From: Prevotellaceae bacterium HUN156
GTDB taxonomy: Bacteria > Bacteroidota > Bacteroidia > Bacteroidales > Bacteroidaceae
Length of the DNA stretch: 64,000 nucleotides
NCBI GenBank assembly: GCA_900119285.1
Contig: FPIT01000006.1
Location: forward strand, 53,368-117,367
Direction: 5' to 3'
Shown here: positions 51,087-59,078 of the stretch, piece by piece
Numbering within the stretch: the stretch's first letter is position 1
Layout of the letters: every line of letters begins with the position of its first letter
Position numbers and translations under genes: made by a program
Notes under the pieces: generated by a model
Told to the model about the DNA's origin: nothing
What the model saw: only the letters and a program-made list of their open reading frames with translations
Databases searched by the model: none

Positions 51087-54000
51087 TATTCTGCAATATT
51101 AAATGTTATCGATCCAGCTGTAGCACGGTATTCTGGTGCATAGGCACATCCTACAGAGCACGTACCCGTTTCATATGTTCCAGCACGGTCGATATAGTAT
51201 TCTGTCTCTATCACGTGTTTACCCTTACCTAATCCACGATAGAAATAGTGAGTAGCATAGTCCTTTGGTGATACGTAGGCCCCATTATGATAACCAGACA
51301 ACAGACGGACAGGTTCCATGCAGCAAGCCCTCTTATCTATTACCTGAACGAAGTCGAGGTCACGAGAGGTCTCGATAGTAATACGAACCTTTATACGGTC
51401 GCCCACCTTCAGGCTAGTAGCACTAGTCTGGCTAGTACGACTAGCATCACTAGTATTAGTAGAAGCGAGCACCTCGCGTTTCACTTTGATACCACTCTGC
51501 GCATTCTCTATATCGCTGGTCTTTTGGAAGAACTGTGCATAAACGGCGCCCCACGAAGTTCCTTCAGAAGTCTTCGTAGCTGTGAAGGTCTTTCCCTTTG
51601 GTTCATTAATGGCTGTCTTCACATAACCGATACCTGCCGTAGCCTTAGAGGTCTCGATAGGAGTTCCATCTATAGCCAGCACACTCTGCGCATGCTGAGT
51701 AGTCAGAGACTGCTGACCATTCAAGAAAGCATAGATAGCATTCACACTATTGATGGGGGTATCCCATACTTGTGTACGTTTCTCTTGCAACAGCCAACGG
51801 CGCATCTCGTCAACAGTCTGCTTATCCTGGGGCGTTACCAGTTGAATAGCTTCCATAGCAGCCACCTCTGTAGGTATCTTATAGTCATACCATGAATAGA
51901 AGGCGCGGCGCGTATCATAGTAGCGTCCCATCTCTTCTGTATATACGCTATACTCTTTCAGGCTCTTCACATATTCTGCAGCCTTAGTCTTTTCACCGCG
52001 CTTGGCCAGCACCACTGCTGTCATTGCCTTCTCATAGATGCTCTGATTCTTGATGTCTTTTTTCAGTAAAGCTGTCAAGTAGTCATTGGCAGACTTCACC
52101 TTGGCAGATAACTGGCGACCGTCAATAGCACATAGATAGAGCCAACGTAATGCCGTAAAGGATGGGAATGTCTGGCGACGACCTTTCTTTTCTTCCTTCT
52201 TCATGCGACCCACCATCTCCGTCATTTCTCTGCCGAGATAATTGAAGGCCTTGTTGTAAAGTGGTGAGGAATTAGTGGTGAGAGGTGAGGATACCATCAT
52301 CTGTAAGCGGACCAGCATTTCCTCGATAGCCATTGTAACCATCGTACTACCCTCCATACCAGGATACCATGAGAAGGAACCATCACTATTCTGTAGTTCG
52401 GTCAACTTCTCCAGCGCTGTCTCTAATCGATTGTTGATACCATTCTCATCAAAGAAGTCAGCCAAGCGTTGCTTCTGTTCTGTCTCTCTATCTGCCGCAT
52501 TCACCCATGGTGTCTCCGCTAAGATAAGGTCTTTCAAATCCTCATTCTTATTTAACTGAGAGGTGAGAGATGAGAGGTTTGAGTTTTCTTCACGCTTCCA
52601 TTGTTCAAAGACACTCTTTACCTGTGGACTCTGATTCAGCAGACTCTTTGCCAACAGATTACTATAATAAGAAGCAGCCTGATCAATGGCGCTATGCTCA
52701 TAGGGTTGTCCTAAAGTTGGCAACGACTGTACCATCAGCCATGCGGGATTGTTGGTATATTCTACGGTCAACTTCTGCTGAGTAGTTTCTTGTGGGAACA
52801 AATTGCTCAAATCGATAGTCTTCACTCCAGGTTCGTGCTGTGTATAAGGTACCGTCTTTGTTACATATTCCTTATCGGGAAGTATCGGCAGATAGTGCTG
52901 TTCTCCGTCAGAGAATCCTTCACCCTTAGCCATTACCTTACAGATAAGGAGAGATGCGTTGAACATTGAACATTGAACATTGAACATTGAAGAAGCGGAG
53001 CCGTTCGCATCGATAGTAAACGGTTGCTCTTGTTCGTAGACTACCTTTTCTGTCTCAGGATCGATGAGTTGTATCTTAGCTGTTCCACTGACGCTATGGT
53101 CGGTGGTGTTGAACAGGCGGGCAGAGATAGTGGCCTTATCGCCCTCACGGATGAAGCGAGGCATATTGGGCTGAATCATCACATCCTTCTGAGCAACGAT
53201 TTCTCCCTCCAGACTGCCATACATCATATCCGTTGTATTGGCTAATCCCATAAAGCGCCATGTTGTCAGGCTCTCTGGTAACGTGAACTTCAGCGTAGCG
53301 TTGCCATCCTTGTCTGTAATGATATTGGGATAACAGAAAGCAGTCTCATTGAGGTTCTCACGGACTTGAACCTGTTCTGGTTCAGGCTCTTTGGTAATAT
53401 CTGTTATTGTACCTGTCAATAATGATTTTTTTTGAACGCCATACCCTAGCACAACGACCTCATTTAAGGAAGTATCCTCCTTTACCCTTGATCTACTATC
53501 CAATGCGACACGCACACCCGGGACCATACCATTTGACCTTAAAATTACAGCATTAGGATATACATTATAGTCAAAATGACTATACGAAATCACCGTTTTA
53601 TCAAATTTAGTATTGTCATTATCCGCATAATCTTCAAGATAAAGTTCGCCATTCCATTGCCATGCCGCATAAGGTTGCGACAGGGAAATCTTGGGAGTAA
53701 ATAACCATTGATGCTTTGTAAGGGCGTCAAGGCTCTTATCATACAACACAGCCAACAGACTAGCATCAGCAGGTGTGCCATCAGGCTTTGTGATGGTGAG
53801 TTTCCATTCTTCCTTTTGCCCTGGTATTAATCGGTCACGGAAAGTTTCCCACTTCATCCTCAACTGCTTGTCAGGCATTGGGCGACGTATAAACTGCTCG
53901 TGCTTATAACATTTACCATCTTTTACCCATGCATAAGTCAGCAATAGTCCATTGCCATACTCCTCACGATATGTAAACTGACGATTCAACAATGCAGCAT

Positions 54001-56554
54001 TTTTCTTGACCACGCCACGCTCTATCTCGCGATTACCAGCAAAAAGTCCATACACGATATACAAGTCCGGATCTGATGAACCAACTTGCAGAGTCACAGG
54101 CGAACCATCAGCAGGGAATTCCTCATGAGAGACATAGAACCAATCGTGAGTTTCAGTGGCTGGACGCTTATCATCAAGACTAAACACCACAAAACTCTGC
54201 TCAAGAGAATCTTCCAGACAAATAGCCTGTATGGTATGCTTACCGCTCTTTAATTGAGCATTAAATATTGAACATTGAACGTTAGCAGAGCATTCCTTCC
54301 ATTTTCCACCATCAATGCGATAGCGTATCATACCAGGAATCTCTTTGCCTGCAGCATTCCGACGGTGGAAGGTGACTGACGGCATCTGGTCTGCACGTAC
54401 TTGTTCGGGCAGGTCGCAGCCAAGTGTTGTTGATTTATTGCCCAATGGCAGCGACAGCGTACCATGATGCGTTTCGCCTGCCTGATCTGTAACGTCAGCC
54501 TCTACTACAAAATTGTAGAACATTGAATGACGACCTAAGCCATCAGGCATGGTTAGTGGTATATCAACGCCGAATGAACCATCATCGTTTGTGGTGGCAT
54601 CTCCCTCAGAAAGAACAACTTCACTCAGACCATTGCCAATATAACTACTCTGCCAATAACGGCTGAAGGTCATCCACCAATAAGCTATGCGACGTTTCAC
54701 TGTATAGTGCACCATTCCATTTTGAACAGGTACCCCCGCATAGCTCATCGCCTTGGCTTTTGCACGCACAGTGTCGCCTGCCTGATAAGATTCTTTATAC
54801 TCATCAAACTCCACTTGGAAGGCTGGACGCTTGTATTCTTCTACGCGGAAACTAACCGAAGCATTGCTGGTGCGTATAGAGAAACGACCATTCAGTTTGC
54901 CTGTAGGCAGCGTAAACGTTGTAGAGCATTTGCCATATCGGTCAGTAGTCACCTCTTTTTCAGCTACCACCTTATAGTTGGCATCACGCAATTCCAACTT
55001 AACTTTCTTATCGGCTACAGTTTCCATTTCCGTTGCAGAAACTTCTTTCCACACAATTGCTGTGGCATGTACCGTTTGTCCTGGGCGATAGATGCTACGA
55101 TCTGTAAAGATGTTGGTGCGCTGCTGATTATACTGACGATCATGATAGCTATAATATCCATGATTATAATTGTCTGGACAATAATAATCATCATCTGTAT
55201 AAACAAAGATGTACTGAGGATTTTGTTTACTACAATCATAGGTTGCCTCGCCCTGTTGGTTACAAGTTAGAATTTTCGTTTCCGAAGTCTTTTTCCCATT
55301 GCGGGCAAAAACCAAACGCATTTTTGCTCCAGCGATGGGTTGGCCTGTTGTGGCATCTACTGCGACATAATGTTGTATTTTATCTGAGCCACCCTGATTA
55401 AGCAATCGTACACTAGAGACATAATACAAATTGCGCAACTTATCTATTTTTGGATTTGTAGAAATGCTAATCAAGTACACACCTGCGGGCAATGCCATCA
55501 AATCAACAGAATCCTTAAAGTATTCATATTCCGCATGAGGTGCAAATGTCACTGTACGTGCAGCTTCCTTCACTTCCACCAAATCTTTTTCTTTTATACT
55601 ATAAGCAGATGCATCCGTATCTCCCTTCAAAGCCGTTCGATATACACGCATAGTCAACTGTTTGAGGTTACGCAATTCAGTAAATCTTACTGTCTGCGGT
55701 TTATTTACCTCATAGACTTGACTTGGTATTTCTAATTGAACATTAGAAAAAGTAAGCTCTGACAAATGCTCTTTCAATACACCGACGCGTTTCCATCCTC
55801 CCCAACGCTGAAGAGATTCTTGCAGCCACTGATATTTCTCTGCAACAGGACAGTTTTTATCTTGCATCAACTCATAGCGACGAATAGCCAACTCACCAGC
55901 CTCATCATAGTCGCCATATATAGCAATCAAAGAGTCTATACCTTCTATCGTTTCTTTTGTATGAATGGCTGTCAAGCAAGCAGCGCGACAGTTGCCCACC
56001 TTCTCATAGTAGTCCGTCATCCACTGCCAGGCATCCAGTTCCATACCTATCACGCTCAACAGGTCGTGGCCAAACACTTCGCTATCCTTACCTTTGACTA
56101 TGAAAGGCTCGTAACTACCAGCAGAAGTCTTTCCCAATATCTCTGGATGAGCCAATGCTAACTTACGATAGTAAGTGCTTTTGCTCTCACTCTCTTCTAA
56201 ATCATCAAATTCATCATATATTTCTGACAGTGCAGTTGCATATACAGCCTGCAGTGACACTTCACGGATATTCGCTGTCTGTTGTTCCAAACGCTTCACA
56301 GCAGAAGCTAAAGAATCGGAAGAAATCTCGTTTTGCAACTTTGCCGTCATCAATGCAGCCTTCAGCAATTGTCCGTAAGCACGTTCCTGACGAGCTTTCT
56401 TTTCTATCTTTTGGAGATGAGTTATAGCAGTTTCAGGCAAGTCTTTCTCTTGAGCTGCCTCCACCTGTTTCCACATGGCAGAATAGGTTTGTGCTACCAT
56501 TGCTATGGGTATTAGCAGCCATGCTGCCATCAACATTCCAAGTTTCTTGTTCAT
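51086..56554 (-). CDS. Alpha-2-macroglobulin family protein, thioester-less, with SusC-like motif
   Basis: 1822 residues with a signal peptide (MNKKLGMLMAAWLLIPIAMVAQ) and an N-terminal helical region (about 25-260). MG2 follows (about 480-600: IFTDRSIYRPGQTVHATAIVWKE.., TDRYGKCSTTFTLPTGKLNGRFSIR), then the macroglobulin core (TDKDGNATLKFTLPESLTTWRFMGLANT, about 1090) and a C-terminal toroid (LQNSDGSFSWYPGMEGS about 1390) and receptor-like domain. Where the thioester PYGCxEQ normally stands it has QPYEHSAIDQ, so the reactive Cys is absent. Near residue 1035, EVVVLGYGVQKKSLLTG is the motif usual in SusC/RagA receptor plugs. Four heptamer arrays and one nonamer array lie inside the gene. It may trap proteases or stabilise the envelope. 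Confidence 0.9.
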   Translation of the reverse strand: MNKKLGMLMAAWLLIPIAMVAQTYSAMWKQVEAAQEKDLPETAITHLQKIEKKARQERAYGQLLKAALMTAKLQNEISSDSLASAVKRLEQQTANIREVSLQAVYATALSEIYDEFDDLEESESKSTYYRKLALAHPEILGKTSAGSYEPFIVKGKDSEVFGHDLLSVIGMELDAWQWMTDYYEKVGNCRAACLTAIHTKETIEGIDSLIAIYGDYDEAGELAIRRYELMQDKNCPVAEKYQWLQESLQRWGGWKRVGVLKEHLSELTFSNVQLEIPSQVYEVNKPQTVRFTELRNLKQLTMRVYRTALKGDTDASAYSIKEKDLVEVKEAARTVTFAPHAEYEYFKDSVDLMALPAGVYLISISTNPKIDKLRNLYYVSSVRLLNQGGSDKIQHYVAVDATTGQPIAGAKMRLVFARNGKKTSETKILTCNQQGEATYDCSKQNPQYIFVYTDDDYYCPDNYNHGYYSYHDRQYNQQRTNIFTDRSIYRPGQTVHATAIVWKEVSATEMETVADKKVKLELRDANYKVVAEKEVTTDRYGKCSTTFTLPTGKLNGRFSIRTSNASVSFRVEEYKRPAFQVEFDEYKESYQAGDTVRAKAKAMSYAGVPVQNGMVHYTVKRRIAYWWMTFSRYWQSSYIGNGLSEVVLSEGDATTNDDGSFGVDIPLTMPDGLGRHSMFYNFVVEADVTDQAGETHHGTLSLPLGNKSTTLGCDLPEQVRADQMPSVTFHRRNAAGKEIPGMIRYRIDGGKWKECSANVQCSIFNAQLKSGKHTIQAICLEDSLEQSFVVFSLDDKRPATETHDWFYVSHEEFPADGSPVTLQVGSSDPDLYIVYGLFAGNREIERGVVKKNAALLNRQFTYREEYGNGLLLTYAWVKDGKCYKHEQFIRRPMPDKQLRMKWETFRDRLIPGQKEEWKLTITKPDGTPADASLLAVLYDKSLDALTKHQWLFTPKISLSQPYAAWQWNGELYLEDYADNDNTKFDKTVISYSHFDYNVYPNAVILRSNGMVPGVRVALDSRSRVKEDTSLNEVVVLGYGVQKKSLLTGTITDITKEPEPEQVQVRENLNETAFCYPNIITDKDGNATLKFTLPESLTTWRFMGLANTTDMMYGSLEGEIVAQKDVMIQPNMPRFIREGDKATISARLFNTTDHSVSGTAKIQLIDPETEKVVYEQEQPFTIDANGSASSMFNVQCSMFNASLLICKVMAKGEGFSDGEQHYLPILPDKEYVTKTVPYTQHEPGVKTIDLSNLFPQETTQQKLTVEYTNNPAWLMVQSLPTLGQPYEHSAIDQAASYYSNLLAKSLLNQSPQVKSVFEQWKREENSNLSSLTSQLNKNEDLKDLILAETPWVNAADRETEQKQRLADFFDENGINNRLETALEKLTELQNSDGSFSWYPGMEGSTMVTMAIEEMLVRLQMMVSSPLTTNSSPLYNKAFNYLGREMTEMVGRMKKEEKKGRRQTFPSFTALRWLYLCAIDGRQLSAKVKSANDYLTALLKKDIKNQSIYEKAMTAVVLAKRGEKTKAAEYVKSLKEYSVYTEEMGRYYDTRRAFYSWYDYKIPTEVAAMEAIQLVTPQDKQTVDEMRRWLLQEKRTQVWDTPINSVNAIYAFLNGQQSLTTQHAQSVLAIDGTPIETSKATAGIGYVKTAINEPKGKTFTATKTSEGTSWGAVYAQFFQKTSDIENAQSGIKVKREVLASTNTSDASRTSQTSATSLKVGDRIKVRITIETSRDLDFVQVIDKRACCMEPVRLLSGYHNGAYVSPKDYATHYFYRGLGKGKHVIETEYYIDRAGTYETGTCSVGCAYAPEYRATAGSITFNIAE
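51414..51458 (-). repeat. Nonamer CTAG array inside the alpha-2-macroglobulin gene
   Basis: CTAG begins at 51414, 51423, 51432, 51441 and 51450, an exact 9-base period with variable last four bases. It encodes the Ser/Thr-rich run TNTSDASRTSQTSATS near residues 1700-1715. Confidence 0.85.
52261..52288 (-). repeat. Heptamer array 1 in the alpha-2-macroglobulin gene
   Basis: Plus strand GTGGTGA, GGAATTA, GTGGTGA, GAGGTGA. The coding strand encodes SSPLTTNSSPL. Confidence 0.7.
52556..52583 (-). repeat. Heptamer array 2 in the alpha-2-macroglobulin gene
   Basis: Plus strand CTGAGAG, GTGAGAG, ATGAGAG, GTTTGAG. The coding strand encodes NLSSLTSQL. Confidence 0.75.
52959..52993 (-). repeat. Heptamer array 3 in the alpha-2-macroglobulin gene
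   Basis: Plus strand TTGAACA four times, then TTGAAGA. The coding strand is TTCAATG-type, identical to the rsmD array, and encodes SMFNVQCSMFNAS. Confidence 0.88.
54251..54285 (-). repeat. Heptamer array 4 in the alpha-2-macroglobulin gene
   Basis: Coding strand AACGTTC, AATGTTC, AATATTT, AATGCTC, AATTAAA; encodes NVQCSIFNAQL. Confidence 0.78.
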
Positions 56555-56583
56555 CTTGCGTTCGTATTGGTTTTATCAAAGTA

Positions 56584-56591
56584 CAAAGATA
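56584..56591 (-). promoter_or_regulatory. -7 box of the alpha-2-macroglobulin operon
   Basis: Minus strand TATCTTTG, about 30 bases before the ATG at 56554. It adjoins the terminator of the CDF gene. Confidence 0.6.
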
Positions 56592-56592
56592 C

Positions 56593-56631
56593 AAAAAACT
56601 CGTCAAATAGCCAAGCCATTAACGAGTTTTT
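56593..56631 (-). terminator. Terminator of the CDF transporter gene
   Basis: AAAAACTCGT and ACGAGTTTTT flank a 19-base loop, on the minus strand, just before the alpha-2-macroglobulin promoter. Confidence 0.8.
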
Positions 56632-56661
56632 CCAATAATATATTTCTTTTTAACTATAGCG

Positions 56662-57600
56662 TCATTCTTCGCAACAGTGCTCGTGACAAGGCGTCGCCAC
56701 CGTTTCAAACTCCAGTGTAGAATGTCCTATGCCTTTTTCTTTCAGCAACTCTTTGAGTTGAGCCTTTGTCGTTTCCATGTGTTCTATCTGTTCCACAACC
56801 ACATGTGCAGTGAGGGCATTGTCTGTTGTACTGATGGCCCAGATATGCATGTGGTGTACTTCTTTCACATGCTCCACCTGTTCCATACTTTGCTGAATGT
56901 CATCAAGTTCAATACCTTCAGGAGTACCATCAATGAGCAAGCGCAGACTACCAGACAGCAAGTCCCATGTAGAAACGAGGATTACCAGTGCGATGATGAT
57001 ACTAACAATGGGGTCAACGACATTCCATCCCGTCCAACTAATAATGATACCAGAGATAACCACACCTACTGATACCAGCGTGTCTGCTACCATGTGCAGG
57101 AAGGCGCCTCGCACGTTGATATCACTCTTCTGTCCGCGCATCAGCAACACTACAGTCAAGCCGTTTATCAGGATGCCAATACCAGCAGTCCACGATACTG
57201 CAGCACCATTGACCTCTACGGGTTCACTGAACTTATGAATACTCTCAATCACAATACCAGCAATAGCCACTAACAGCAGTAAAGCATTAATCAGAGAGAT
57301 GAGGATAGTGGTTTTCTTCAGTCCATAAGTATAGTGAGCACCCGAGCGTACCTTTGCCATTTGGAAAGCTACCAAGACCAGTGCCAGACTAAATACGTCA
57401 CTAAGATTATGTCCTGCATCTGAGAGTAGTGATAGTGAATTCTGTGTCAATCCTACCAGAGCCTCAACACCTACGAATAGCAGGTTGAGAGCAATGCAGA
57501 AAATAAAGATGCCATTCATTGAGGTCATTTGACCGTGATGATGATGGTGATGATGATGACCATGATGATGGTCGTGTTCGTGATGATGTTCGTGTGCCAT
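56662..57600 (-). CDS. Cation diffusion facilitator, zinc-type (CzcD/ZitB-like)
   Basis: 312 residues. It exports divalent metals, probably zinc, from the cytoplasm against protons. A His-rich N-terminus (residues 3-23, MAHEHHHEHDHHHGHHHH..) precedes six membrane helices. Metal-site residues are SDAGHNLSDVFSL (helix 2) and HMVADTLVSVGVVI (helix 5), and the C-terminal cytoplasmic domain has VHHMHIWAIST. A C-terminal CHEHCCEE tail adds Cys/His. Two TGCAACC-type palindromes precede it. Confidence 0.94.
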   Translation of the reverse strand: MAHEHHHEHDHHHGHHHHHHHHGQMTSMNGIFIFCIALNLLFVGVEALVGLTQNSLSLLSDAGHNLSDVFSLALVLVAFQMAKVRSGAHYTYGLKKTTILISLINALLLLVAIAGIVIESIHKFSEPVEVNGAAVSWTAGIGILINGLTVVLLMRGQKSDINVRGAFLHMVADTLVSVGVVISGIIISWTGWNVVDPIVSIIIALVILVSTWDLLSGSLRLLIDGTPEGIELDDIQQSMEQVEHVKEVHHMHIWAISTTDNALTAHVVVEQIEHMETTKAQLKELLKEKGIGHSTLEFETVATPCHEHCCEE

Positions 57601-57629
57601 ATCTTTTCGTTTTTATTGTTTTCTGGGTG

Positions 57630-57637
57630 CAAAGGTA
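57630..57637 (-). promoter_or_regulatory. -7 box of the CDF gene
   Basis: Minus strand TACCTTTG, 30 bases before the ATG. The palindrome at 57650-57664 occupies the space where the -33 element would be. Confidence 0.7.
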
Positions 57638-57649
57638 TACAATCTATTC

Positions 57650-57702
57650 TGCAACCTGGTTGCAAGCGAAGATTAAATCGCGTTTTTTGCAATCCGGTTG
57701 CA
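57650..57702. promoter_or_regulatory. Two TGCAACCNGGTTGCA palindromes, candidate metal operator
   Basis: A perfect palindrome TGCAACC T GGTTGCA at 57650-57664 and a near-perfect one TGCAATC C GGTTGCA at 57688-57702, centres 38 bases apart. The first overlaps the core promoter of the zinc-type exporter; the second lies within the last codons of the MATE gene. A zinc-responsive repressor is the natural suspect, by inference. Confidence 0.6.
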
Positions 57703-58959
57703 AAACAGCCATGTCTGCACCACTCCACGCATCAATAAGAAAAGCAGCATTGATAACATCAATCCATGATTACCCAACGATGGAACGAATACGAATACAC
57801 CAGTAAAGAACGTCGTTGCAGCTATGATTGCAGACAGTAGCATACCTCTTGAGGCGGTGATTCCGATAAACACGCCATCCCACACAAAGGCAGCCACACC
57901 TGCTATTGGTATCAGGTAAGCCCACCACACGAAACCACGTGAGGCCTCAACCACGACAGGTTCATCCGTCAACAATTGCAAGAAAGGCATACCACCCAAC
58001 ACATAGACTGCAGTAAAGACAACGGTCATGGCAGCACCCCATGCAAATAGCCTATGCACCGTTTCCATAAATGGCGCTCTCTGATGCGCTCCCCAATAGC
58101 GACCACCAAGCGCCTCACCAGCATAGGCAAAGCCATCCATCACATAAGAGAACAGCAAGTAGAGTTGCATCAACAACGTATTGACAGCCAATATGGTTGC
58201 GCCCTGTCGCGCCCCTATTGCAGTGAAACAAAGATTCACTGCCACCAAGAACAGCGTTCGCAAGAAAATATCCCTATTGATGCGGAAAAATGAAACTTGC
58301 GCAGAACACACCTTTTCATTAACACTCCATACACCTCGGGGCAACAATAGCAAGCCCGCGAATAGTCCTACGTATTGTGCTATGATGGTGCCGAGAGCAA
58401 CGCCCTCTATCTTCATGCCTAATCCATATACCAACAAGAGTGAAACGATGATATTAGTTATATTTTGCAGGATACTGATATACATCGGATAACGAGTATT
58501 CTGCATTCCGATATACCAGCCAGTGAGAGCGAAGAGTCCCAAAGAAGCTGGTGCTCCCCATACCACATAATAGAAATAAGTGGCTGCCAATGGGCGTACA
58601 TCTGCGGTAGGTCCTATCACCGTCAGCATCACCTCGCACAGTGGCCACTGAAGCAAGATGAGCAACAAAGCTATCGTACCAGCCCACTTCAGCGACTGTC
58701 TTAGCAGATGCCTCATCTCTTGTTGATCCTGTCTGCCGTATGCCTGTGCCGTCAAACCGCTGGTTCCCATGCGGAGAAATCCAAACACCCAATACACCAG
58801 ATTGAATATCATAGCACCCACAGCAATCGCTCCGATATAGGAAGCATCGCCCATGTGTCCTACAATGGCAGTATCAACCAGTCCCAATAGTGGTACTGTG
58901 ATATTTGTCACGATGGCAGGCATCGCTATTTTGAGTATCTGGCGGTCAGAATTATTCAT
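57673..58959 (-). CDS. MATE family efflux transporter (DinF/NorM-like)
   Basis: 428 residues with twelve membrane helices. N-terminal half MPAIVTNITVPLLGLVDTAIVGHMGDASYIGAIAVG and the repeated second half VNTLLMQLYLLFSYVMDGFAYAGEALGGRYWG (about 240-270) are typical of the DinF branch. It exports drugs or metabolites with Na+ or H+. A TACTTTTG box lies 9 bases upstream of the ATG (58968-58975). The stop is 72 bases before the CDF start. Confidence 0.93.
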   Translation of the reverse strand: MNNSDRQILKIAMPAIVTNITVPLLGLVDTAIVGHMGDASYIGAIAVGAMIFNLVYWVFGFLRMGTSGLTAQAYGRQDQQEMRHLLRQSLKWAGTIALLLILLQWPLCEVMLTVIGPTADVRPLAATYFYYVVWGAPASLGLFALTGWYIGMQNTRYPMYISILQNITNIIVSLLLVYGLGMKIEGVALGTIIAQYVGLFAGLLLLPRGVWSVNEKVCSAQVSFFRINRDIFLRTLFLVAVNLCFTAIGARQGATILAVNTLLMQLYLLFSYVMDGFAYAGEALGGRYWGAHQRAPFMETVHRLFAWGAAMTVVFTAVYVLGGMPFLQLLTDEPVVVEASRGFVWWAYLIPIAGVAAFVWDGVFIGITASRGMLLSAIIAATTFFTGVFVFVPSLGNHGLMLSMLLFLLMRGVVQTWLFCNRIAKNAI

Positions 58960-58982
58960 ATTCTTTGCAAAAGTACAAAAAT

Positions 58983-58996
58983 AATTATGAATTATG
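58983..58996. repeat. Two AATTATG heptamers in the MATE promoter region
   Basis: AATTATG at 58983-58989 and 58990-58996, at the distance from the -7 box (58968-58975) where a -33 element would start. Confidence 0.55.
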
Positions 58997-59026
58997 AATG
59001 CAACGCCACACTTTTTTAGGAAAAAA

Positions 59027-59047
59027 GAATTATGAATTATGAATTAT
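59027..59047. repeat. Three GAATTAT heptamers in the acyl-CoA synthetase promoter region
   Basis: GAATTAT three times (59027-59047), directly before TACTATCTTTG, whose TATCTTTG (59051-59058) is the -7 box. No TTG is found 19-21 bases upstream. Confidence 0.65.
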
Positions 59048-59078
59048 TACTATCTTTGCAGCAAAGTTTTTATTAACC

